A model generated the notes under the pieces. That model searched no databases, was not told the origin of the DNA, and was given only the letters and a program-made list of their open reading frames with translations. A stretch of DNA of 64,000 nt from Protopterus annectens (Eukaryota > Chordata > Ceratodontiformes > Protopteridae). Location: assembly GCF_019279795.1 (NCBI RefSeq), contig NC_056733.1, positions 1,424,559,121 through 1,424,623,120 of the forward strand, in the 5' to 3' direction. Both the position numbers and the translations under genes were made by a program. Positions within the stretch are counted from its first letter, which is position 1; each line of letters starts with the position of its first letter. This document shows, piece by piece, positions 48,637 through 58,200 of this stretch.

Positions 48637-48735
48637 ATTTATTTATTTATTTATTTAACATTTGTTAACCAGGAAAGTCTGACTTGGAACAAAGCCAATT
48701 TTCAGCGGAGGCCTGGGGAGAAACGTTTAAGATGC
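48637..48735 (-). mobile_element. L2-like LINE, extreme 3' end
   Basis: It starts with ATTT repeats and reads aacatttgttaaccaggaaa, then tgacttgg and gccaattttcagcggaggcc. This is the reverse complement of the 3' end seen at 9.33-9.42 kb. About 100 bases are present, inserted at the start of the CR1-like endonuclease. Confidence 0.8.
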
Positions 48736-49450
48736 ATGTCTTTGAAACAATTAAGCTCAGGGGATTTGTTATTTAAACTTGCAGTGTTGAGCAGCACTAT
48801 ATTGAGATTGTGTGGTGCATGATTTGCTTTGTTTTTAGGTTAGGGGATCCATTAGCTGGTCTCTGATTAAAAAAGGTACCATGAGGACAGCAAGGACTTT
48901 AACCAGTATGCTGATCCTTGGAATGAGAAGTGCAAGCCATCCTTGACAAAGCAAGTAGGACAGTGTAGCAACTCATCCCAAGGCGACATATACCGCATCT
49001 CCCTTTAATGACACTATTTATTCAGACAATTGTTGAAAGCAATTATCTTTTCATTGTACATCAGTATCATTCTTGGAGAACAAAGAATTCTACTTAATAC
49101 CAGGGTGTTTCCTGCATTTGTGACAGACAGAGAGCTCAGAAATGTCTCTCTGCATATCACTTGGGTGCCGAGTCATTGACCACTGTGATGTCATAGTCAT
49201 ACGTGTTCAGCTTGAGCATCTTGAAGGCTCTTGCAACATTGCAGATCATGGCACCTGAAAGATAAATCAGTGTCACCCTATTTTTCTCCTGCCTTGAGTC
49301 CATGTTCCTGAATAAAGTGTCACCCATTGCCAGTACATTAGTAGTACGGGGTTGTGGGGGGAGGGTCTGTTTTTTTTTTTCAGCTATGGATGCGGTACTA
49401 TGTGTTGTGGTGTTTTGAGTTCTGCTGAGTTCAAGTCTTGTTGACAAAGA

Positions 49451-50470
49451 TTTATTGCCTATGTAATCATTAAAGAATATAAGGCCCTGTCAGTTGTCAC
49501 TGTTACTTCTGTTTTACATACACTAACAATCTGCTGACATAACCAAAATGTTGTGCCTACTGGCATATTTCATTCTTTGTCTACTGTGATATTTTTTAAT
49601 ATAATACAATGTGCCAGTGAACTTGCTGACTGAATACTGTATCATTAGAAGCAATGAACATGCATGAATCTTGCATCTCACATTTTCCACTAATCTAGCA
49701 CTAAATTGTAAGTAACAGCACTGACAGAACAATAATTGTGAATGGGACAGGTTTGGTTGGAGATCAGGTGATTCTCTTGTTATGGCTGACAAAATGGAAA
49801 GGCCACCCTAGAGACCATACTAGATAAGGTGTTGGGCCCAAAGGAGAACAACTAATGCCTCGACAGTCATGATGACTGATGGGCCTGTATAATAATTATG
49901 CCGTTTTACTCACCCCTAAACTACACTTGTCATATTGTGAGTAGTTCTGAGCATCATACTAAATATCACAGAAGCAATAGGCAAACTGCAAAAAATAGTG
50001 AATATAAATGCAAGGTATAGGGTTTAATCTAACAGTCCTTCTCCAGCAATATAAAACTGAAAGATGGAATTTATAAAATCTGTAGAAAGTTACTGTAGAT
50101 GCTATATTTTTAAAATTGTTTGCAGTTCTCAACTTGTGTATACCAATATTCTTTTAGTGAGGAGAGACACACTTGTTTTTTAGCATGCCATTTTATTTCA
50201 CATGAATAATCACTTGTTGAAACATTGTCAACATTTTGATAGTAAACCACGAAATGAGTACATAGCAAAATTCAGACCATAATGCTAAGAGTGAATGCAG
50301 ATAGGGTAAGATTAAAAGATCTAGTCAGAGTGCATTGAGAAAAATATATACAAAATGCAAGTTAAGATACGCATAAAATATAGTGCAATCATACATTTAA
50401 TTTATAAAATCCTGTTTGCATATAAGATGCCACATTAAAAGGCTGAGAAAGGTTTATTAAAGGTATTCTA
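49451..50470. other. No gene recognised
   Basis: AT-rich sequence between the two nests. The frame 49523-49792 (-) has no family resemblance. Confidence 0.45.
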
Positions 50471-51051
50471 TTATTCATGATATGGGATGATAAGTTACTT
50501 AACCATTGTCATGGCAGTAGCTGCAGATAGAATCAAAAAAGAGATGCTTTTTAAATACATCTTTGAAACTTTTAATGGTTTCTACATTTTTGATGTCTGT
50601 AGGCAGGTGGTTCCAGGTAGAAGCTTTCAGTCTAGAGAAGGCTCTCTCTCACCTACAGCAGCTTTAAACAATAGCCCTGAGGTAGGGCTCACTTTATAGC
50701 TTTCCAGTAATGTTTACATGTTTATAAAATGAGAAGTCTGAAGAAATATGAATACCCAGATACTTACATGAAAACACCTCTTCAAGAGTTTGATTGCTTA
50801 CTTTTTTCAGGTTTGCCAAAGTACATTGCCTGACAATTGGTATAGTTAAACTGAAAGACAACTACTTTTGCCAAATCAGAGAAAAACTTTAAGGGTCTAT
50901 TAAAGTTGAATATATCTTCTTCTGATGTGTCACTATACCCTATTTCACAGTTATCTGCATACTTGGCATACCAATAATATGTGTTGACTGGGCTAGCGGA
51001 AAGTACCAGGTTGAATGAAAAAGGCCCCAGGGTAAAGCACTAGGGTAAACC

Positions 51052-51482
51052 GGTTACCTATTACAACTGCGAAACCACAGTTGCGCGAATACGGAAATGA
51101 CACATATTGAGCAAACCGTGAAAACACCGAACGTCCTGAAGAGCAAAATTCTAAATGCCGAATCGTCATAGTATAGCTCCTTAAGGTAAGTGTGCAATAG
51201 TTATGGACCTTAGGGTTAGGGTGCTGGTTAAGGTAAGTGCATACATAGTAATATATGAAAGCTTTAGTTTAGGGTTAGAAGTAGAATTTTGTGAAGTGTA
51301 TGTATGTGGATTATTTATTTTGTTTGAGTAGGTAGTATGTAGCGGGCGGTGGGGTTGGCCAACTATGCTGATTCGACATTTTGAATTTCGTGGTTCAGGA
51401 CATTCAGTGTTTTCGCGGTTCGCTCAATATGTGTCATTTCCGTATTCGCGTATGTGAGGTTTCGCTGTTATAATATAGACCC
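51052..51482. mobile_element. 431-bp inverted-repeat element (MITE) with 9-bp target duplication
   Basis: The ends read ggttacctattacaactgcg (left) and, reverse complemented, ggtctatattataacagcga (right). The inverted repeats continue for about 115 bases with blocks gcgaatacggaaatgacaca and tattgagc. The element is bracketed by gggtaaacc at 51043-51051 and 51483-51491. In the host RT these encode the same two or three residues, which shows an exact 9-base duplication. It has no ORF. A 9-base duplication with long inverted repeats suggests Mutator-like (or Merlin-like) mobilisation, but the family is inferred. Confidence 0.92.
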
Positions 51483-51654
51483 GGGTAAACCTACATGCAA
51501 ATATACATACAGACAGTCCCTTGAACTGAAATCCATTGAGTCCTACCAGATAGCCAGTTGTTAATCTAATTAATTTAGCTTGGATTTCAGTTGTACGTCT
51601 GTAATACTTACAGTACTGACAAATTCAAAAGACAGTGGAACGCTTTGGCTAGAT

Positions 51655-51708
<54 letters not shown>

Positions 51709-51726
51709 AGAGAGAGATGTATACAC

Positions 51727-51777
<51 letters not shown>

Positions 51778-51785
51778 CATGTATG
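51655..51785. repeat. Compound microsatellite (TA)n-(GT)n inside an RT frame
   Basis: About 22 TA units (51656-51700), a short GA-containing spacer, and about 22 GT units (51729-51774) lie between the RT segments ...DQSLCAGVI and DLAKAFH on the - strand, where the family has only a few codons. Confidence 0.9.
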
Positions 51786-52178
51786 TATGCATATAACTCC
51801 TGCACATAGGCTCTGGTCAATTACTTGGCTAACTTCATTAGAAAATTTTGCCAAGCTGGTAAAAGTGAACTTACCTATAGTAAAACCATGTTGGCATAAA
51901 TTGTGTACTGCAGAATGTTTTTTAGGATCTATCAAAAAAATTAGTAAGCATCTCTCATAGCATTTGCAGATCAAAGATATCTGTCTGATTTGGCAATATT
52001 TAGGCATTTCCAACTTGTTACCCTTTTTGTGAATCAGTGCAATTAGAGACTTCTTCCAACAGTCAGGGATAATAGAATGTATCAGTAGTATGTTAAATAT
52101 TTTGTGTAAGAGGTTAATGGTCCTGGAGCTTTTACAAGCCTAGCCCATAGGATTACCCTGGCATTGTGCCAACTGACC

Positions 52179-54974
52179 TTAGTTCCCAGTGCCTTTGTCG
52201 AGTAAAGCCACTGGAGTGATCCCTGGGGTGAATTTTCTATTTCCCATCCACTCATCAAGATGTCTCTTGAAGAGGGCCAGTGAGGTGCTCTGCTTGATAT
52301 GTATAGGAAGTCTATTCCATAGCATGGGCAGTCTCTGGGTTATGAACCTGTCCCTGCACCATGTTCTGTTGATTGTTTTAATGAGGTTGAGGTCTCTGGA
52401 GCGTGTGGTATGGAGGGATTGGGATTTCTTCAGATGTAGCATTTCTAACAGAGCTGGGTCAGACATGGCTTTGTAAGTCAAGCAGAGATCACCTCTAAGT
52501 AGGCGATATGAGACAGAGAATAGTTGGAGTTTTTATAGTCTGTCCATATAGGAGAAAGGTTTAAGGCCTAGGATCCTCTTTGTGAGGTACTTTTGTGGCC
52601 TCTCCAGTTGTTGCAGGTGTTTAGTGAGGTACATGCCAAATGGGGCATTGTACTCAATAATTGGCCTAAAGAGGGAAGAGTAGAGGGAGACAATGACCTC
52701 TTTCTTCCTGGATGCAAAACCCTTAGTAATGAGAATGTGCCACAAAGAAGGACATTCTGACCACAGTGGCAATATAGTGGTCAAAAGAGAGGTTGCTGTC
52801 AACCTGTGTTCCCAGATCTCTTATAATGCCTTCTATGTTCAGTGGACTACCATTGATGTGGTAATTCATGGGAACTGGGTTTTTCCCAAAGGGGTTGACG
52901 ACACATTTTTTGGCATTGAGCTTAAGGCCATGGTTCTGACACCAGTCATTGGTCTCAGTGAGCCCTTTTTGTAGGATGTCAACATCACGTGGGGAGTTGA
53001 TAATAGCTCCAAACTTGCAGTCATCTGTGAACTTTGTCAGCCAGAGTCTCTTTGTGTTGGCCTAGACTTCAGAGAAGTAGATACCAAACAGGAGAGGACC
53101 CAGAACCGAACATTGTGGGACTCCACTTGTGACTGGTCGGCAGTCTGACTTGGAGTCAGCTACTTTCACACTGTGGGTTCTACCTGTGAGCCAGTTTGCA
53201 ACCCACCTAGTGATATAGGGGTTGATGCCTAGCTTAGAGAGTTTTTCTATCATTCCTGAGTGGGGAATGGTATCAAAGGCCTTTGCCAGATCAAGGTAGG
53301 CTGTATGAACCACCTTGCCTTCATCCACAGCTCTCGTGACTGACTCAAAGAAGTTGACCAAGTTGAGCAGGCATGATCTACCTTTCAGAAAACCAAACTG
53401 TGTGGGATCCAGAATTTGGAGATTCCCTATATCCTTGCTTATTAGGTCCATGATGATCCGTTCCATAGTTTTGCATATCAGACTTGTCAGGCTAATGGAG
53501 CAATAGTTTCCAGGGTCTGTAGTCACTCCTCCTTTGTGGAGAGGGATGACTGTAGCAGTGTGCCATTCGGTAGGGAAAAAGCCTGAGGTGAGACTATGAT
53601 TGAACTGGGCACACAGGTAAGGTGCCAGTTCACTCTGTAGTTCATGCAGAACACAGCCAGGGATATTGTCAGGTCCCATAGAAGCTGTATTCTTGGCCTT
53701 GGACAGTGCTGTTTTAACCTGTGCAGCAGTAATACTGGGTGCCTGGCAAGCTACTGGTATTGTGACTGGTCCCTTGGGGGAGAGGGGTAAAGTTGGCACT
53801 AAATCTGTCGGCCAGTATATTGCCAATATCTGTTGGCTCGGTATAGGAGGTACCATTGTACAGTAGCTCAGAGAAAATCTGGGTATTGCCATGGAGATTC
53901 TTTACATAACTATAAATGGCCTTGTGGTTGTCTTTACTATCTGCTGCAATTCTGTTTTCATAGCTAGCTTTAGAGGATTTGATGAGGGATCTCAACTTTT
54001 TGTTGAGGCTGATAAGGGAGTTTTTCCAGTCTTGGGACTTCACCTTATTCCGCATCAGTTTCCTCCTTCTGTTGTAGAGTTTGTTTATGGCAGGGGACCA
54101 CCAGATTGGCTTCCTTTTTTTGGAGGAGAGCATCTTGGTTCTATTGGGTATGGCGAGATCTATGCATTTGTGTATGTGTTCCTACAGTGCATTGGTGTAT
54201 GATTCGGCAGTCATGCAACTGATCTCCATTTGCATGGGTGCAGTGACATTGGCCACTTCTGTTTTTAGGAGCCCAAAGTTAGCTTTGGAGAAGTTTTTCA
54301 TGGTGGGGTGGGGGTGGGGGGGTGGGGTGGGGGATGTGGATTTCCAAGGTGATTAGTTTGTGGTCGGATCTAACCAGGGAGGAGTTGACTATTGGTGTAG
54401 AGCAACAGTCACCCATGTTAGTAATGACCAGTTCAAGGATATTGCTACCTCTAGTGGGAGTAAGAATGAGCTGGTTGAGGGCATTGGAATTAATGAATTC
54501 CAGGAAACTTTGGGCAAGTGTATTGGTACATGAGTAGTTTTCCCAGTTAATGGAGGGGTAGTTGAAGTCACCCAGTATGAAAGTGTTAGGTTGGAACTTA
54601 ATATTCTCCAGGGTTCTTAGGAACATGGAGTGTGAGTCTTGGGACATGGTTGGGGACATGTAGCAGGCTATGACCTGAATCGCTGTCTTACCCAATGTTA
54701 GCTGTTCCTGAAGTATCTCAGATGTGTTATGTTGGGCTACTAGTCTGAAGGTGTGCACATCCTTTACGAATATGGAAACACCGCTGCCTTTGGAGCTTTG
54801 GTCCAAGTTCTGGGGCCGAAAGGTGTGGAATGAGTTATAGCCTGGTAGTGCAGGGGTGCTTTCTGCTGCCTTGAACCAGGTCTCTGTTACAGCACAAATG
54901 TAGATGTTCTCCATTTTAAGGAGTGCTTCGAGCAAGTGCATTTTGAGATTTACACTTCTAGTGTTGAGCAGCAT
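52179..54974 (-). pseudogene. CR1 copy 2 ORF2: endonuclease and reverse transcriptase
   Basis: Endonuclease (54974-54279): LLNTRSVNLKMHLLEALL, ICAVTETWFKAAEST, FILGDFNYPSINWENYSC, TRGSNILELVITNMGD and SLVRSDHKLITLEIHI, with the N, E-context, GDFN and SDH motifs intact. RT (53892-53062 and on): TATVIPLHKGGVTTD, QFGFLKGRSCLLNLVNFF, HTAYLDLAKAFDTIPHSGMI, SGVPQCSVLGPLLFGIYFSE (QG changed to QC), then after a stop LTKFTDDCKFGAI (FTDD at 53020-53031). C-terminus: SRKKEVIVSLYSSLFRPIIE and RFITQRLPMLWNRLPIHIKQ. A few stops and frameshifts inactivate it. Confidence 0.92.
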
Positions 54975-55004
54975 GACCCTCAGATTGCATTTGTTTGTAG
55001 GTGT

Positions 55005-55613
55005 TACGGTGTTATTGTTCCCCTCTACTCATCACTTATTAGAACCATGTACAATGCCCCTTTTGGTATGTACCTCACAAGACATCTACAACAACTGGAA
55101 AGGCCACAGAAATACCTCACAAAGAGGATTACTGGCCTCAAACAGATGCCCTACGCAGACTGTCTCAAAACACTCCAGCTTTACTCTGTTGCATATCGCC
55201 TACTCAGAGGCAATCTCTGCCTAACATACAAAGCTATGTCAAACCCAGAGCTGTTGGACATGCTCCACTTAAAGAAATCCCAATCCCTCTGAGCTACACA
55301 CTCTAGGGACCTAAACCTTGTCACCACAATAAACAGAACATGCTGGGGGATAGATTCCTGTCCCAGAGACTTCCCATACTCTGAAACAGACTACCTATCT
55401 ATGTCAAACAGAGCTCCTCATTAGCACTCTTCAAGAAAAATCTTGATGATTGGATGGGAAATAGGAAATTCACCCCAGGGATTACTTCTGTGGCTCTGCC
55501 CGACAGGGGCACAGGAAATTCCTTTTCTTGGGTGGGGAAAGCCAGGGTACATTTTTGGCTAGGCTTATATAGGCCCTAGGGCCAATAGCCTAGTACCTAC
55601 TTATGAACCTATG
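55005..55613 (+). mobile_element. 5'-truncated CR1 3' end inserted in CR1 copy 2, inverse orientation
   Basis: It begins in the RT C-terminus (VIVPLYSSLIRTMYNAPFGM at about 55010), continues with LERPQKYLTKRITGLKQMPY, AMSNPELLDMLHLKKSQSL and LDDWMGNRKFTPGIT, and ends ccaatagcctagtacctact, tatgaacctatgg. Immediately after, the - strand copy 2 sequence resumes (aaaaaaggcactgtagaggt), which matches copy 1 without a gap. It is about 600 bases long. Confidence 0.92.
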
Positions 55614-55925
55614 GTAATTTGGTCTTAGGAACACCACCTAAAAAAGGCACTGTAGAGGTGGCAAGAGCCTTGGCCAGTATCCGGAAGCCCAGGTGTGATA
55701 GATAAAGGCCATCTCTGGCAAAGCATTGAGGTCTGTTAATCATGTCATCTCAGGCAGACAGATACTGGAAACCCTTAGAATGACACCAGAAACTTAGCCA
55801 ATTGTTGAAATCAATCATTTTCTGCTTGTACTGTGGTATAATTCTGGGTGATGGTAGGATGCTGCTCAGGGCTAGGGTCATACCCGCCTGGGCTACATAA
55901 TCCAAGAACTCCTCCATGTCTCTTT

Positions 55926-56462
55926 TCATGTAGTATAGGTGTCATTTACACCCACATGTACAATGACAGAGTCATATTTGTACCTGTTGTTGAGGGACCT
56001 GAGTAGGTGTGTTATGTGGTGGATTCTAGCAACTGATTGGCAGCTGACTGCTACTTTCTCCTTATTCAACCTAGTGAGTGAGACATCAGTGTGCCTCACT
56101 ATTGAGTCTCCTATGACTAGTGTGTTGGATATGCTGTTTTGCCTTAGGGGCTTTGGTTGAGTGGCACACTGTTTAGGAGAGTCATGTGTCTTGTGATTAG
56201 TGTTGTGATGTGGTGGTCGAGTGCTTTTCTGCCTTGGAGGTCTCTGCTGTTTGAGTAGATTTTTACTGAGAGCCTCCGCGAAGGTGGGTGTGCAGTTTGT
56301 GTTTTTATGTAAAGGCAGTGCTGGTGTGTGTTCTGGAGGGCTATATGTTCCATGTGGTGTGGTGCAAGTGTTGACCTTCTCCTTTAGACCAGCTATTCCA
56401 GTCTTGGCTGGAGAGTGCATGGCTTACACTTTGGTTATATAAATGCATCTCTCGCAAGTCTG
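55926..56462 (-). pseudogene. CR1 copy 2 ORF1: esterase-like domain
   Basis: The 164-codon frame 56420-55926 has a Pro/Thr/His-rich linker, then NTLVIGDSIVRHTDVSLTRL (GDS block with the presumptive nucleophile Ser), VSCQSVARIHHITHLLRSL and YDSVIVHVGVND (GxND block, intact). After a frameshift, DYMKRDMEEF and the piece containing SSILPSP continue toward 55640, where DGLYLSHLG-type sequence supplies the DxxH block. This is the best preserved esterase domain in the window. Confidence 0.85.
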
Positions 56463-57016
56463 ATGAAAGTATAGGGACAGAATATGCTGCCTGTAGTCAC
56501 TGATTATGGTTAGAATTACAAGCATTGAGAATCTCTCTTTTGTCAGTAATTATTTCATTATTGACAGGCATTTGCTGAAATTAAGTCTCTTTCTTTGGTA
56601 CAAAAATTTACTTATTTATAAAAAGTTTTAGTCAGCAATTTGGCCTCTGAAAAGTAATTTTTCTTGTTGCATTTTTGCCTTTATTTTTTTAATTCCTTTT
56701 TGTAGCAGGTTGTTTGGTTGTATTTTTAAATGACATTTTTTTCCTATAAATTGTACATAATTTTGCTCTCCAACAAAAAGGAAAATTGCATGTTTTAACT
56801 TTAAGTTTAAAAATAAGATCTTATTTCAGGAGAATTAGTTAGAATTGTTTTGAGTGGTGATATCCCATAGCATCTTCCATTTCATTTTTACATTCCAGTT
56901 CTCTACCTTTAAAATTTATAGAAGATTTGCCTAAATAACTTTATTAAAGTTAAACTTTTTCTTCTATTGATGTACACGGAGTCCAGCTGAATATTAAACA
57001 TTATGGAGCAATGGTT
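56463..57016 (-). pseudogene. Jockey-type LINE of nest 2: linker between endonuclease and RT
   Basis: On the - strand, NNEIITDKREILNACNSNHN (about 56565-56505) matches the linker pattern ...g.eItdk.eiAnafN.hF found before the RT in Jockey-superfamily proteins. The rest is decayed. It directly precedes, in element order, the RT at 52100-50470 once CR1 copy 2 is removed. Confidence 0.55.
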
Positions 57017-58200
57017 TGAATTAATTAATTAATTTATTTATGTTTGTTTACCGGGGTAGTCCAACTGGGTGGGAGACCCATTTTCAGAGAAGGACCTGGG
57101 GGAGGAGCTCCATACGTTACATAGAATAATCACAATTATTAGTATACAAAACCTAAGTTAAGAACAACATGTTTAGAAAAACATTCTTAGTTATTTGATA
57201 ATAATATCCACAAACATGGAAAAAAGAAACATCTTAATATTTAGAGGAACATAATCACAGTTGAGAAAAACATAATAAGATTTAGGTAAACATAGCAAGG
57301 TTGTATATAGGATGTAGTTAAGGGGTACATGCTAGTAGTTGAATGTAAATGTGGGGATAACTCGGTCAGTCTAAATATGTTGAAAGGAATGTGTTTGTAA
57401 GCATAAAAAGCATAGGGTAGAGACAATGGTCAGCCGGGATTTAGACAAGAGCAAAGCCAGGACTTTGGTGGGTGAGACATGAGCAATGTTTTAAATTGTT
57501 GGAGGTTAGCTGTAGTTAATATTGGTTGGGGGGGGGTAAGGTTCCATGTCCTGGAGATAGAGCAAATTGCCATAAAAGTTGTTGGCTCTTGTGACTTGCA
57601 GCAGAAGTTTGTCAGCAGATCTGAGTTGCCTTATATTGGACTGGGGTTGAAGTAGGTTTTGGAGGGCTGGACATTTTTCAAGTTGATAAATTAAACTGTG
57701 GGCTGTTGTAAGGTGGGTGAATGTAAGGAGGTTGGGTAATAATTCCAGCCAATTTAGTTGTTGTAAGGCATTATAATGTGATCGATATGCGGAGTTGCTC
57801 GCAAATCTAGCAATCTTGTCATAGCAACCGTCTACTTTAGCTAGGTCAGTTTACTTCAAGTTGGTTAAGATGGCAGATACATAAAGGAGAGGAGACCATA
57901 AATGAATCCTGGCAATAGATTGTCTAGCAAGATTAATGAGATATGGTTTTGATCTGTACAGAGAGCCTAGTTTTGTGTGGACTTTCTTTAATGCAATTGA
58001 CAGATGCTTATCAAATTTCATATTATTATCAATTGTGATGCCAAGTACCTTAGTGTTTTGTACTGGTTCAATCTTGGTGTTATTAACTGAGTAAATTTGG
58101 AAGGGATAGTGGTCGTCAGTGGGCTTGTTGTTTGATAAGATCATTAGTTTTGTCTTATTGGGATTCAGTATTAGTTGAGAGGCAGTATCCCAAAATTTCT
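57017..58200 (-). mobile_element. L2-like LINE, RT C-terminus and 3' end
   Basis: The 3' end at 57017-57110 reads atttatttatgtttgtttac, then agtccaactgggtgg and cccattttcagag, matching 9.4 and 48.7 kb. The frame 58144-57851 reads YPFQIYSVNNTKIEPVQNTK, then VLGITIDNNMKFDKHLSIAL and ARIHLWSPLLYVSAILTNLK, the post-palm RT region. SQLILNPNKTKLM precedes it. It is 5'-truncated and about 1.2 kb, inserted between the endonuclease and linker of the older element. Confidence 0.8.

Larger units (their letters stand above)
48010..49450 (-). mobile_element. Outer CR1-like element of nest 1: ORF1 esterase and endonuclease 5' half
   Basis: The - strand frame 49447-49157 reads LAMGDTLFRNMD, YLSGAMICNVARAFKML and VVNDSA, an esterase ORF1 diverged from that of the long copies (GDS changed to GDT). 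The endonuclease begins at about 48640 with LRLEHVYLYIITDTWFKRAE, continues with CKGF.AFHTFKHN, and reaches MLGDFNYLSVSWDTYS at 48090. Three later events interrupt it: an L2-like tail (48.64 kb), a foldback element (48.14 kb) and the RTE element at 48009. It is the oldest layer of the nest. Confidence 0.8.
50470..52100 (-). pseudogene. Jockey-superfamily LINE of nest 2 (outer element): reverse transcriptase
   Basis: On the - strand from 52100: IHSIIPDCWKKSLIALIHKK, YCQIRQISLICKCYER, QHGFTIGKFTFTSLAKFSN, DLAKAFH, INNWLSGRTQWISVQ, then after the inserted MITE VLYPGAFF, KYADNCEIGYSDTSEEDIF, VFSCKYLGIHISSDFSF-type sequence and TSTWNHLPTDIKNVETIKSF. These are ordered RT blocks and a C-terminal tail; the palm reads YADN. 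Frames are broken by stops, a microsatellite (51655-51785) and a 431-base MITE. The endonuclease and linker of the same element lie beyond the CR1 insertion, at 56.5-58.8 kb. Confidence 0.8.
52100..56462 (-). mobile_element. CR1-like LINE, long copy 2 (4.4 kb with insert)
   Basis: It runs from 56462 (truncated within the ORF1 zinc motif, CERCIYITKV) to about 52100. ORF1 esterase is at 56420-55640, endonuclease at 54974-54279, linker at 54133-53900, RT at 53892-52533 and C-terminal domain at 52481-52179, with a 3' tail at 52178-52100. It is interrupted at 55005-55613 by an opposite-strand CR1 tail. Its frames are longer and cleaner than those of copy 1, suggesting a younger insertion. It separates the RT (50.5-52.1 kb) from the linker (56.5-57.0 kb) of the older Jockey-type element. 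Confidence 0.92.
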
